A stretch of DNA of 46,663 nt from UBA7398 sp964597305 (lineage in GTDB: Bacteria; Actinomycetota; Actinomycetes; Nanopelagicales; Nanopelagicaceae). The stretch lies in the NCBI GenBank assembly GCA_964597305.1, contig CAZQWU010000006.1:1-46663 (forward strand), given 5' to 3'. The notes under the pieces were generated by a model. That model was given only the letters and a program-made list of their open reading frames with translations. It made no database searches and was not told the DNA's origin. The translations under genes and the position numbers were made by a program. This document shows, one piece after another, positions 16,762-25,545 of this stretch (its first letter is position 1; every line of letters begins with the position of its first letter).

Positions 16762-17601
16762 GTGAAAATAATTCACAACGTCAGTGAACTTCCACGCAGT
16801 TCTGATGTTGCGTTCGTACCCACAATGGGAGCGCTTCATGCTGGTCATCAATCTCTTATACGCAAAGCTCGCACATTAACATCGCAAGTGGTTGTCAGTA
16901 TTTATGTGAATCCATTGCAATTTGAAAATGCAGAAGACCTTGCACTGTATCCACAGACACCGCATCACGATGCCGAATTAGCGAGTGAATCTGGCGCTAC
17001 TTATCTATGGTTTCCCACTCAAGAAGATTTATATCCCAACGGAATAGAACGAATTTATGCAGGAGAAATTGGCGAAATTTTTGAAGGTCACTCTCGGCGT
17101 GGACATTTTGATGGTGTTGTAACTGTAGTGAACGCGCTTTTCAAGGCTGTAAAACCCCATTGGGCACTTTTTGGTGAGAAAGATTTACAGCAGTTGTTTC
17201 TCATTAAGAAAATGGCGAAAGAATTACACCCAGAGATTGAAATTATTTCGTGTGAAACAATCAGAGAAGTTAATGGATTGGCGCTATCATCTCGCAACGT
17301 TCGATTATCTCCGCAAGGGCGAGCGAATGCACAAGTCATTGCTCGTGCGCTTCAACTAGCACGTTTATCGCCGAATATCACAACTCGTCGAAATGCACTT
17401 TATGAAACGCTAAAAACTGAACCTGCGTTTACTCTGGATTATGCCGAGATTATTGATGGCGAAACTTTTACACCTGCCATAGAGAGCACGGTAAATCAAC
17501 GAGCCATCATCGCAGGTTGGGTTGAAGGAGTACGGCTCATTGATACGCAAGCTCTTAACGATATGTACTCAGATAAAAATCAATTGGTAGAAGTAGTATG
17601 A
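16762..17601 (+). CDS. panC: Pantothenate synthetase (pantoate-beta-alanine ligase)
   Basis: ATP-dependent ligase making pantothenate. The nucleotidyl-transferase HIGH-like site is FVPTMGALHAGHQSLIRKA (residues 20-38), followed by VSIYVNPLQF and the KMSKS-like loop GLALSSRNVRLS. The usual C-terminal segment is present. The GTG start at 16762 has GGAG at a suitable distance. Its stop overlaps nadB by 4 bp. The gene panD, which normally follows panC in Actinobacteria and supplies beta-alanine, is absent here. Confidence 0.96.
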   Translation: MKIIHNVSELPRSSDVAFVPTMGALHAGHQSLIRKARTLTSQVVVSIYVNPLQFENAEDLALYPQTPHHDAELASESGATYLWFPTQEDLYPNGIERIYAGEIGEIFEGHSRRGHFDGVVTVVNALFKAVKPHWALFGEKDLQQLFLIKKMAKELHPEIEIISCETIREVNGLALSSRNVRLSPQGRANAQVIARALQLARLSPNITTRRNALYETLKTEPAFTLDYAEIIDGETFTPAIESTVNQRAIIAGWVEGVRLIDTQALNDMYSDKNQLVEVV

Positions 17602-19232
17602 AACTTCGCGCACCGCAGCCAGGATGGACTGCAAAAGCTGATGTCATTGTCATTGGTTCTGGCGTCGCCGGATTAACAACAGCGTTACAAGTGCGATCGC
17701 ATGATCTTTCCGTACTTTTAGTGACGAAATCTCATATCGATGCAGGATCAACGAAGTGGGCACAAGGTGGAATTGCCGCAGCGCTCGGGCCAGGCGATTC
17801 ACCAGCCGATCATGAACGAGACACATTAATTGCAGGAGCTGGATTATGTGACGAAGAAGCGGTGCGGGTTCTCGTGACAGAAGGTCCGGAAGCGGTGCGA
17901 AAACTTATCGCTCGCGGAGCGCGGTTTGACCGCTCGGAGACTGGAGAAATTGCGTTAACTCGTGAAGGCGGACATTTACGAAATCGCATTCTGCACGCTG
18001 GTGGAGATGCAACGGGCGCTGAAGTTTCACGTGCACTTCTTGCAGCAGTGAAAAACGATGACGGAATTGATGTTGTTGAAAATGCATTAGTCATTGATGC
18101 ATTAAAAAATAAAGAAGGTGTCGTATGTGGCGTGACACTTCACGTCATCGGAGAAGGAACTCGAGATGGCGTTGGGCGAGCTCTTGCACGTGCAGTTGTA
18201 ATTGCCACTGGTGGTCTTGGTCAGGTTTATTCACAAACGACCAATCCCTCTGTCTCTACAGGTGATGGCGTTGCACTAGCACTTCGCGCGGGCGCTGATG
18301 TTGCTGATGTGGAATTCATACAATTTCATCCAACAGTGTTATGGACAGGTGGTTCCTCGCGAGGTCAGCAACCATTGATTAGCGAAGCAGTTCGTGGTGA
18401 AGGTGCAATTTTGCGAAATCATAAAGGTGAAGCATTTATGTCCACCGTTCACCCGCTTGCTGATTTAGCGCCACGGGACATCGTGGCAAAAGAAATTAGT
18501 CGGCAGATGCAGATGTCAGAGAGCGCATTTGTCTGGCTTGATGCGACTTCTGTGAAAGATTTCGCAGATCGATTTCCCACCATCTATGCATCGTGTAAGA
18601 AATATGGAATAGATCCCACTCACGATTTCATTCCAGTGTCACCCGCTTCACACTACGCATCCGGCGGTGTTCGAGTCGATCTGAATGGGCATTCCACGGT
18701 GAAAGGGTTGTATGTATGTGGGGAGAGTGCATGTACGGGAGCGCATGGCGCTAACCGATTAGCATCGAATTCTTTGCTCGAAGGTTTGGTATTTGCTGCA
18801 CGTATCGCTGAAGATATTGCGCGGAATATTCCACAATTCTCAGATCCCTATGAATCTGGGGAACCAACGATTTTGCTCGATCCCGTTATACGAAATGCAA
18901 TTCAACAAGCGATGTCGCGCGGCGCTGGAGTTGTGCGTTCCAAAGCATCATTAGAAGAAACCTTAACAACGCTAGAAAAACTATCTTTATTTACGAGCAA
19001 CGATGCCTACATTGATTCGTGGGAAACAACCAACCTTTATTTTTTAGCGAAAGCAATTGTTCTTTCTGCACTTTTAAGAGAAGAATCGCGCGGGTCACAT
19101 TGGCGCGAGGATTATCCGGAAAGTAAAAGTATCTGGCTCAAACGGATACATCAACGAATGAATCCTGACGGAACATGGCGGGCGAGTTACGAAACTGTGG
19201 GGGTGACTCGTGTTGTCGCAGCAGAGCATTGA
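17598..19232 (+). CDS. nadB: L-aspartate oxidase
   Basis: FAD enzyme that oxidises L-aspartate to iminoaspartate, the first step of de novo NAD synthesis. The dinucleotide-binding site is VIVIGSGVAGLTTALQVRSH (about residues 15-34). Substrate-site segments follow: STKWAQGGIAAALG, EGGHLRNRILHAGGDATG, HPTVLW and ASHYASGGVRVDLNG. The GANRLASNSLLEGLVFA signature follows at about residue 384. The C-terminal helical domain is complete. It overlaps nadC by 23 bp; nadA is not in this window. Confidence 0.96.
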   Translation: MKLRAPQPGWTAKADVIVIGSGVAGLTTALQVRSHDLSVLLVTKSHIDAGSTKWAQGGIAAALGPGDSPADHERDTLIAGAGLCDEEAVRVLVTEGPEAVRKLIARGARFDRSETGEIALTREGGHLRNRILHAGGDATGAEVSRALLAAVKNDDGIDVVENALVIDALKNKEGVVCGVTLHVIGEGTRDGVGRALARAVVIATGGLGQVYSQTTNPSVSTGDGVALALRAGADVADVEFIQFHPTVLWTGGSSRGQQPLISEAVRGEGAILRNHKGEAFMSTVHPLADLAPRDIVAKEISRQMQMSESAFVWLDATSVKDFADRFPTIYASCKKYGIDPTHDFIPVSPASHYASGGVRVDLNGHSTVKGLYVCGESACTGAHGANRLASNSLLEGLVFAARIAEDIARNIPQFSDPYESGEPTILLDPVIRNAIQQAMSRGAGVVRSKASLEETLTTLEKLSLFTSNDAYIDSWETTNLYFLAKAIVLSALLREESRGSHWREDYPESKSIWLKRIHQRMNPDGTWRASYETVGVTRVVAAEH

Positions 19233-20049
19233 GAATCTCGTTGAGCGCGCTCTTGCAGAGGATCTTGCTGGTGGAATCGATGTCACATCAGAAGCAACGA
19301 TTGCCCCTGAAAAAAAATCCAGAGCTGAGTTTCGCGCACGTCGACCAGGTGTAGTGGCAGGAATTCCATTAGCTATTGCGACGTTAGAAAAATGCGGTGT
19401 ACATGATTTTTCAATTCATACAAATGATGGTTCACATGTTGCTCGTGGCGATCGTCTACTTACTGTGCAAGGAAATACTCGTGGAATTTTGTTGGCGGAA
19501 CGCACCGCCTTGAATTTTCTTTGCCATTTAAGTGGAATTGCAACGCTCACATCTCAATGGGTTGTGGCAATTGCTGGAACTCGAGCAGCGATTCGAGATA
19601 CGAGAAAAACTACGCCAGGTTTAAGAGAAGTTGAGAAATATGCAGTTCGTATGGGTGGTGGAGTCAATCATCGAATGTCACTCTCAGATGCTGCGTTAAT
19701 TAAAGACAATCACATTAGCGCTGCCGGTAGCCTCACTCAGGCATTTTCAGCAGTCAAGGAACGTTATCCGCAACTTTCCTTGGAGGTTGAAGTAGATACA
19801 CTCGAACAATTACGTGAAGTGATTAACGCGGGTGCACAACTTGTACTCCTCGACAATATGTCACCCGAGCAATGTCGCGAAGCCGTGGCAATGACACAAG
19901 GTCGAGCGAAACTTGAAGCATCCGGCGGCATCACACTTGATCGAGCGCGAGAGTATGCAGAAAGTGGCGTTGATTATTTAGCGGTAGGAGCACTCACACA
20001 TTCGGCTCCAATACTCGATATTGGACTTGATTTTCTCGAGGAGAAATAG
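19210..20049 (+). CDS. nadC: Nicotinate-nucleotide pyrophosphorylase (quinolinate phosphoribosyltransferase)
   Basis: Converts quinolinate and PRPP to nicotinate mononucleotide. Signature segments: RTALNFLCHLSGIATLT, RDTRKTTPGLREVEKYAV, GGVNHRMSLSDAALIKDNH, VEVDTLEQL and LEASGGITLDRAREYAESGV, which form the substrate and phosphate site. The GTG at 19210 lies within the nadB 3' end, giving a 279-residue protein of normal length. coaX starts 8 bp after its stop. Confidence 0.96.
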   Translation: MLSQQSIENLVERALAEDLAGGIDVTSEATIAPEKKSRAEFRARRPGVVAGIPLAIATLEKCGVHDFSIHTNDGSHVARGDRLLTVQGNTRGILLAERTALNFLCHLSGIATLTSQWVVAIAGTRAAIRDTRKTTPGLREVEKYAVRMGGGVNHRMSLSDAALIKDNHISAAGSLTQAFSAVKERYPQLSLEVEVDTLEQLREVINAGAQLVLLDNMSPEQCREAVAMTQGRAKLEASGGITLDRAREYAESGVDYLAVGALTHSAPILDIGLDFLEEK

Positions 20050-20057
20050 AGGTAGGT

Positions 20058-20834
20058 ATGTTATTAACAATTGATATTGGAAATACCAATACAGTTCTTG
20101 GTCTCTTTGATAAGACAACCCTCATTCAATCCTGGCGAGTAAAAACGGATCCACGCGATACAGCCGATGAATTATGGTTACTTTATCGATCACTGATTTC
20201 AGGGTATGAACTCACTGGACTTTCCGTATGTTCTACTGTTCCGTCCGTTTTGCGTGAAGTGCGAACCATGATCGCTCATTATTTTTTGGAAATTCCTACC
20301 ACCATTATTGAACCTGGTGTAAAAACTGGTGTCCCGTTACTCGTGGACAATCCAAAAGAAATAGGTGCTGATCGAATTGTGAATACGTTGGCTGCACACC
20401 ATCTCTACGGCGATAAAGGACCATGCATTGTGGTGGATTTTGGAACATCGACGAATTTAGATGTGGTGTCACCTAAAGGAGAATTTCTTGGTGGTGCGCT
20501 TGCAGCCGGAATTGAAATATCAGTAGATGCGCTCGCGCAACGTGCTGCACAACTTCGCAAGGTTGAACTCGTAGTACCTCGTTCAGTGATTGGGAAAAAT
20601 ACAGTTGAGGCGTTGCAGTCAGGAACAATTTATGGATTTGCTGGCCAAGTTGATGGTTTGGTAAATCGAATTATCGAAGTACTGGACGTCGATTATCCAG
20701 ATGCACAAGAGATCTCGGTTATTGCGACAGGTGGACTTGCACCATTGGTATTAGGGATTAGCGAGACCATTGATTTTCACGAACCAGATCTCACCTTGAT
20801 TGGACTTCGACTCGTTCACGAACGTAATCGCTAG
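20058..20834 (+). CDS. coaX: Type III pantothenate kinase
   Basis: Phosphorylates pantothenate, the first step of CoA synthesis from it, and belongs to the ASKHA fold. Phosphate-1 motif: LLTIDIGNTNTVLGLFD (residues 2-18). GADRIVNTLAAHHLYG, the phosphate-2/metal segment VDFGTSTNLDVVSPKGEFLGG and IATGGLAPLV follow in order. A Shine-Dalgarno-like GAGGTAGG precedes the ATG. Its presence beside panC and nadC matches the usual actinobacterial neighbourhood. Confidence 0.96.
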   Translation: MLLTIDIGNTNTVLGLFDKTTLIQSWRVKTDPRDTADELWLLYRSLISGYELTGLSVCSTVPSVLREVRTMIAHYFLEIPTTIIEPGVKTGVPLLVDNPKEIGADRIVNTLAAHHLYGDKGPCIVVDFGTSTNLDVVSPKGEFLGGALAAGIEISVDALAQRAAQLRKVELVVPRSVIGKNTVEALQSGTIYGFAGQVDGLVNRIIEVLDVDYPDAQEISVIATGGLAPLVLGISETIDFHEPDLTLIGLRLVHERNR

Positions 20835-20846
20835 ACTGCTGTCCCT

Positions 20847-22367
20847 ATGAGCGATCCCAAAGGTAATGTTCCTAGTAACGATATTGCAGATGATCTTCCA
20901 GAACAGATTCGCATTCGTCGTGAAAAGCGTGCCACATTAATTGCCCGCGGAGTCGCGGCATATCCGGTCTCAGTTCCACGAACCGCCACACTTGCAGAGA
21001 TTCGAGAACGTTATAAACAATTAGAAATTGATGTAGCTACTGGTGTCATCGAAAGTGTCACTGGTCGAGTGATTTTCAAGCGCGATACCGGGAAATTGTG
21101 TTTTGCTCAGATTCGTGAAGGCGATGGGACTGAATTACAGGCAATGTTCTCACTCGACAAAGTGGGGCAAGAGATTCTTGATTCGTGGAAATCCGAAGTT
21201 GATTTAGGGGACTTAGTTAGCGTCACTGGCGAAATTATCACGTCAAAGCGTGGCGAATTATCAATCCTTGCGAATTCTTTTGCCATAGCGGCAAAATCTT
21301 TACGCCCACTTCCGGTTGAACATAAACCACTTTCTGAAGAGACTCGTGTTCGTATGAGATATGTAGATCTCATTGTTCGACCCGAGGCACGAAAAAACGC
21401 ACGAATAAGACCACTCGTTATTCGACAATTGCGCGAATCCTTTACGCAACGTGAATTTATCGAAGTAGAAACACCAATGCTTCAAGTAATGCATGGCGGT
21501 GCCGCTGCTCGACCGTTTAAAACTCATTCCAACGCTTATGACATGGAGTTATTTCTTCGAATTGCTCCAGAACTTTTCCTTAAGCGTTGCGTTGTCGGCG
21601 GTATTGAGCGCGTCTTCGAAATCAATCGGAATTTCCGAAATGAAGGGGCAGACTCAAGCCACTCACCCGAATTTGCCATGATTGAGGCGTACTGGTCGTA
21701 TGGAGATTGGAACACCATGCAGACCATGACACGTGAATTAGTTCAAGAAGCGGCTATGGCAGTTTTTGGCTCTCATGTGGTTACTCATCATGATGGTCGA
21801 GAGAGCAATCTCGGTGGAACGTGGAAAGAGGTAGATTTTTTTACCGCAATTTCAGAGGGCGTTGGCGAGAAAGTCACTGCACAAACTCCCTATGAAGAGT
21901 TGAAGAGAATTGCTCATGCGCTCGGAATTAAAATCGATCCTCGATGGATCACTGGCAAATTGGCAGAAGAAATCTTTGAGCATATCTATAAAGGAAATCT
22001 CAACACTCCAACTTTCGTAAAGGGGTTTCCCATCGATACCTCACCCCTAGTTCGTGCGCACCGAGAGATTGATGGTGTTGCGGAGAAATGGGATTTATAT
22101 ATTGATGGTTTTGAATTAGCAACGGGTTACTCAGAACTTGTTGATCCAGTTATTCAACGAGAGCGTTTGGTAGAACAAGCACAACTTGGTGCTCGCGGTG
22201 ATGTCGAAGCGATGCAACTGGATGAAGATTTCTTAAAGGCTATGGAATTTGGCATGCCCCCCATGGGCGGCATGGGCATGGGCGTTGATCGATTACTCAT
22301 GGCATTAACCGGGTTAGGAATTCGGGAGACAATTCTTTTTCCACTAGTCAAACCTGAAGAAAACTAA
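20847..22367 (+). CDS. lysS: Lysyl-tRNA synthetase, class II
   Basis: Charges tRNA-Lys. The N-terminal OB-fold anticodon-binding domain spans about residues 65-165 (SVTGRVIFKRDTGKLCFAQI). The class II catalytic domain follows: motif 1 ends FIEVETPMLQ, motif 2 is VFEINRNFRNEGADSSHSPEF, split here as FEINRNFRNEG and SSHSPEF, and motif 3 is GMGMGVDRLLM near the C-terminus. 506 residues is normal. A TAGACT overlapping the coaX stop could be a weak promoter. The lsr2 gene that usually follows lysS in Actinobacteria is missing. Confidence 0.96.
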   Translation: MSDPKGNVPSNDIADDLPEQIRIRREKRATLIARGVAAYPVSVPRTATLAEIRERYKQLEIDVATGVIESVTGRVIFKRDTGKLCFAQIREGDGTELQAMFSLDKVGQEILDSWKSEVDLGDLVSVTGEIITSKRGELSILANSFAIAAKSLRPLPVEHKPLSEETRVRMRYVDLIVRPEARKNARIRPLVIRQLRESFTQREFIEVETPMLQVMHGGAAARPFKTHSNAYDMELFLRIAPELFLKRCVVGGIERVFEINRNFRNEGADSSHSPEFAMIEAYWSYGDWNTMQTMTRELVQEAAMAVFGSHVVTHHDGRESNLGGTWKEVDFFTAISEGVGEKVTAQTPYEELKRIAHALGIKIDPRWITGKLAEEIFEHIYKGNLNTPTFVKGFPIDTSPLVRAHREIDGVAEKWDLYIDGFELATGYSELVDPVIQRERLVEQAQLGARGDVEAMQLDEDFLKAMEFGMPPMGGMGMGVDRLLMALTGLGIRETILFPLVKPEEN

Positions 22368-22370
22368 TAA

Positions 22371-22871
22371 ATGAGTACAACATCAATTCGCCCAGCGCAG
22401 ACACGCGATGTTAAATCGATTCGAAAAATTATTGATGAATATTCGCTACAGCGAAAACTTCTCGCTAAAGAAACTGTCACGCTCTACGAAGATGTCCAAG
22501 AATTTGTTGTAGCAATAGATGGTGATGATGTCATTGGTTGTGGTGCGCTCCATGTGCTCTGGGAAGACTTAGCTGAGGTACGTACGGTCGCAGTTATTGA
22601 GAAATTTCGAGGAAAAGGAATTGGTCATCAAATTTTAGAAAGCATTATTGATAAAGCACGTAGCGTTGGCGTCAAACGTTTGTTTTGTCTCACCTTTGAG
22701 ACTGATTTTTTCGGCCGTCATGGATTTCAAGAAATCCATGGTGCTCCTGTAGACCCCGATGTTTATCAGCAATTGCTCCGTTCTTACGATGAAGGTATTG
22801 CAGAATTTCTCGATCTTGAGAGTGTGAAACCAAATACTCTTGGCAATACCCGAATGCTCAAAGTTCTCTAA
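22371..22871 (+). CDS. Amino-acid N-acetyltransferase, short actinobacterial ArgA type (GNAT)
   Basis: 166-residue GNAT enzyme. It carries the acetyl-CoA-binding motif A, VRTVAVIEKFRGKGIGHQIL (about residues 70-89, with the R-G-K-G-I-G loop). The surrounding segments match the stand-alone N-acetylglutamate/glutamine synthase of mycobacteria (Rv2747) closely as I recall it: TLYEDVQEFVVA, GCGALHVLWEDL, LTFETDFFGRHGF, YDEGIAEFLDLESVKPN and LGNTRMLKVL. Its likely role is the first acetylation step of arginine synthesis. It starts three bases after lysS and probably shares its transcript. Confidence 0.85.
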   Translation: MSTTSIRPAQTRDVKSIRKIIDEYSLQRKLLAKETVTLYEDVQEFVVAIDGDDVIGCGALHVLWEDLAEVRTVAVIEKFRGKGIGHQILESIIDKARSVGVKRLFCLTFETDFFGRHGFQEIHGAPVDPDVYQQLLRSYDEGIAEFLDLESVKPNTLGNTRMLKVL

Positions 22872-22894
22872 ATTTTTTGCCATATTCGGGCATA

Positions 22895-22914
22895 AACCGC
22901 CAGATTTTGCGGTT
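22895..22914. repeat. Short inverted repeat upstream of clpC
   Basis: AACCGC (22895-22900) and GCGGTT (22909-22914) form a 6-bp perfect dyad with an 8-base spacer, in the 142-bp gap before clpC. It could be an operator or a weak end-of-gene hairpin for the acetyltransferase; there is no T-run after it. Confidence 0.4.
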
Positions 22915-23013
22915 GCACAGGCCAGTCACCCCTAAATCCTGTGCTCAATATTCGCTTCGCACCATTCAGGTTGGCGTTATAGGCTCAGGGTCAGCAGATC
23001 AGAAGGAGCAGGA

Positions 23014-25509
23014 ATGTTCGAGCGCTTTACCGATAGAGCCCGCCGCGTCGTGGTTTTGGCGCAAGAAGAGGCGCGCATGCTCAATCACAATTACATCGGC
23101 ACCGAACATATTCTCCTTGGCCTCATTCATGAAGGTGAAGGTGTTGCTGCGAAAGGTTTGGAGTCGCTTGGCATTTCATTGGAAGCGGTTCGATCACAAG
23201 TTGAAGAAATCATTGGCCAAGGCCAACAAGCCCCATCAGGTCACATTCCATTTACGCCTCGCGCAAAGAAAGTTTTGGAACTCTCACTTCGGGAAGCGCT
23301 ACAACTAGGCCATAACTACATCGGTACCGAACATATTCTGTTGGGTTTAATTCGCGAGGGCGAAGGAGTCGCCGCCCAAGTCTTAGTAAAACTTGGCGCT
23401 GATTTAAATCGTGTTCGTCAACAAGTAATTCAATTACTCTCGGGATATCAAGGAAAAGAAGCAGTAGCGGCAGGTGGACCGGCAGAAGGTCAACCTTCTA
23501 CGTCATTGGTTCTCGATCAATTTGGCAGGAATCTCACGCAAGCTGCACGCGAAGGAAAATTAGATCCAGTTATCGGTCGCGAAAAAGAAATAGAACGTGT
23601 CATGCAAGTTTTGTCACGACGAACAAAAAATAATCCAGTTCTCATAGGTGAACCTGGCGTAGGAAAGACTGCAGTTGTTGAAGGATTAGCTCAAGCCATC
23701 GTTAAAGGCGACATCCCTGAGACATTGAAAGACAAACAGTTGTACTCGCTTGATTTAGGTGCGCTTGTTGCCGGTAGCCGCTACCGTGGTGATTTTGAAG
23801 AGCGATTAAAAAAGGTATTGAAAGAAATCCGCACTCGTGGCGACATCATTCTTTTTATTGATGAAATTCATACTCTTGTTGGCGCAGGTGCCGCAGAAGG
23901 CGCAATTGATGCGGCGAGCATTTTGAAACCGATGTTAGCTCGCGGTGAGCTCCAGACAATTGGTGCGACAACGCTGGATGAATACCGAAAACATTTAGAG
24001 AAAGATGCAGCATTGGAACGTCGTTTCCAACCTATTCAAGTCTCTGAACCATCTGTTGCTCACACAATTGAAATTCTCAAAGGGCTCCGTGATCGTTACG
24101 AGTCACATCACAAAGTTTCTATTAGCGATGATGCGCTTGTTGCAGCGGCAACGCTCGCCGATCGTTACGTCTCAGATCGTTTCTTGCCAGATAAAGCGAT
24201 CGATCTAATTGATGAGGCGGGCTCGCGATTAAGAATTCGTCGAATGACCGCGCCACCTGAGTTGCGAGAGTATGACGATCGCATTGCCAATGTTCGACGT
24301 GAAAAAGAATCAGCTATTGATGGCCAAGATTTTGAGAAAGCGGCATCTCTGCGCGACAAAGAAAAGAATTTAATTGCTGAAAAAGCTGAACGTGAAAAGT
24401 CATGGAAGGCGGGCGACCTTGATGTGGTTGCTGAGGTTAATGAAGAACTCATTGCCGAAGTGCTATCTACTGCAACTGGTATTCCAGTCTTTAAACTGAC
24501 AGAGGCAGAAACTGCCAGATTACTTCGGATGGAAGATGAATTACATCGACGCGTCATTGGGCAGGATCAAGCGATTAAAGCATTGTCCCAAGCAATTCGA
24601 CGTACTCGAGCTGGCTTGAAAGATCCACGCCGTCCCGGTGGTTCGTTTATCTTTGCTGGACCGTCAGGTGTCGGAAAAACTGAATTGTCACGAACGTTGG
24701 CAAGTTTCCTCTTCGGTGACGATGACGCACTTATTCAATTAGATATGTCAGAGTATTCAGAAAAGCACACTGCCTCACGCCTCTTTGGCGCACCGCCCGG
24801 ATATGTCGGCTACGACGAAGGTGGTCAACTCACTGAAAAGGTTCGCCGCCGTCCATTCTCTGTTGTCCTCTTTGATGAGATTGAAAAAGCACATCCCGAT
24901 ATTTTCAACTCATTATTGCAAGTACTCGAAGATGGTCGCCTCACAGATGCTCAAGGTCGAGTTGTCGATTTCAAAAATACGGTAATTATTATGACGACTA
25001 ACCTTGGAACTCGAGATATTTCGAAATCATTAAGCCTAGGCTTTATGAATTCATCAGATGCGCTAGGAAATTATGAACGGATGAAGGCGAAAGTTTCTGA
25101 CGAATTAAAAACACATTTCCGACCAGAATTCCTCAATCGTATTGATGACATCATCGTTTTCCATCAGTTGAGCGAAGCCGAAATAATTCAAATCGTCGAT
25201 CTCATGGTGGCGAATTTAGAAAATCGCTTAAAAGAGAAAGATATGGGAATCGAACTTACGGCAAATGCGAAAGCGGTACTAGCAAAACGTGGCTACGACC
25301 CCGTACTTGGTGCCCGACCTTTGCGTCGTACGATTCAGCGCGAAATTGAAGATGCGCTCAGTGAGAAGATTCTCTTTGGCGATTTAAAGCCTGGCCACAT
25401 TATTGTGATTGATTTTGATGATGCTACGGAGAGTTTCACTTTTGTGGGCTCACCACGCGCAGATCTACCTGATACTCCAGGTGATCTTGCCGAAGCACCA
25501 GCACAGTAA
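23014..25509 (+). CDS. clpC: ATP-dependent Clp protease ATP-binding subunit ClpC
   Basis: HSP100 unfoldase that feeds substrates to ClpP. Two ClpN repeats span about residues 1-145 (LNHNYIGTEHILLGLIHEGE, then LGHNYIGTEHILLGLIREGE). AAA-1 has Walker A GEPGVGKT (212-219), and the UVR/M-domain has DFEKAASLRDKEKNLIAEKA. AAA-2 has Walker A GPSGVGKT (549-556) and VVLFDEIEKAHPD, with a ClpP-binding LGF loop near DISKSLSLGFMNS. The ATG follows AGAAGGAG by five bases, a strong Shine-Dalgarno. A long frame overlapping its start in another register is not a gene. Confidence 0.97.
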   Translation: MFERFTDRARRVVVLAQEEARMLNHNYIGTEHILLGLIHEGEGVAAKGLESLGISLEAVRSQVEEIIGQGQQAPSGHIPFTPRAKKVLELSLREALQLGHNYIGTEHILLGLIREGEGVAAQVLVKLGADLNRVRQQVIQLLSGYQGKEAVAAGGPAEGQPSTSLVLDQFGRNLTQAAREGKLDPVIGREKEIERVMQVLSRRTKNNPVLIGEPGVGKTAVVEGLAQAIVKGDIPETLKDKQLYSLDLGALVAGSRYRGDFEERLKKVLKEIRTRGDIILFIDEIHTLVGAGAAEGAIDAASILKPMLARGELQTIGATTLDEYRKHLEKDAALERRFQPIQVSEPSVAHTIEILKGLRDRYESHHKVSISDDALVAAATLADRYVSDRFLPDKAIDLIDEAGSRLRIRRMTAPPELREYDDRIANVRREKESAIDGQDFEKAASLRDKEKNLIAEKAEREKSWKAGDLDVVAEVNEELIAEVLSTATGIPVFKLTEAETARLLRMEDELHRRVIGQDQAIKALSQAIRRTRAGLKDPRRPGGSFIFAGPSGVGKTELSRTLASFLFGDDDALIQLDMSEYSEKHTASRLFGAPPGYVGYDEGGQLTEKVRRRPFSVVLFDEIEKAHPDIFNSLLQVLEDGRLTDAQGRVVDFKNTVIIMTTNLGTRDISKSLSLGFMNSSDALGNYERMKAKVSDELKTHFRPEFLNRIDDIIVFHQLSEAEIIQIVDLMVANLENRLKEKDMGIELTANAKAVLAKRGYDPVLGARPLRRTIQREIEDALSEKILFGDLKPGHIIVIDFDDATESFTFVGSPRADLPDTPGDLAEAPAQ

Positions 25510-25521
25510 TACTCGGTAAAT

Positions 25522-25534
25522 TTTCACCGTGTAA
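25522..25534. promoter_or_regulatory. Candidate MurR operator upstream of murQ
   Basis: TTTCACCGTGTAA, an imperfect palindrome centred on the middle C (TT.CAC.GTG.AA). The identical 14-mer, including the preceding T, recurs at 26488-26501 before murR. It lies just upstream of the murQ -10 hexamer, where binding would block transcription. Confidence 0.6.
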
Positions 25535-25538
25535 GCCT

Positions 25539-25544
25539 TATCCT
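25539..25544 (+). promoter_or_regulatory. -10 element for murQ
   Basis: TATCCT, ending one base before the ATG at 25546 and seven bases before the in-frame ATG at 25552. No Shine-Dalgarno is present, so a leaderless transcript starting translation at 25552 is plausible. Confidence 0.45.
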
Positions 25545-25545
25545 T

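Noticed and set aside
22877..23308. A 143-codon frame overlapping the clpC start
   Set aside because: It lies in another register over the strongly conserved ClpC N-domain, and its product (rich in Arg, Trp and Ser) resembles nothing I know.
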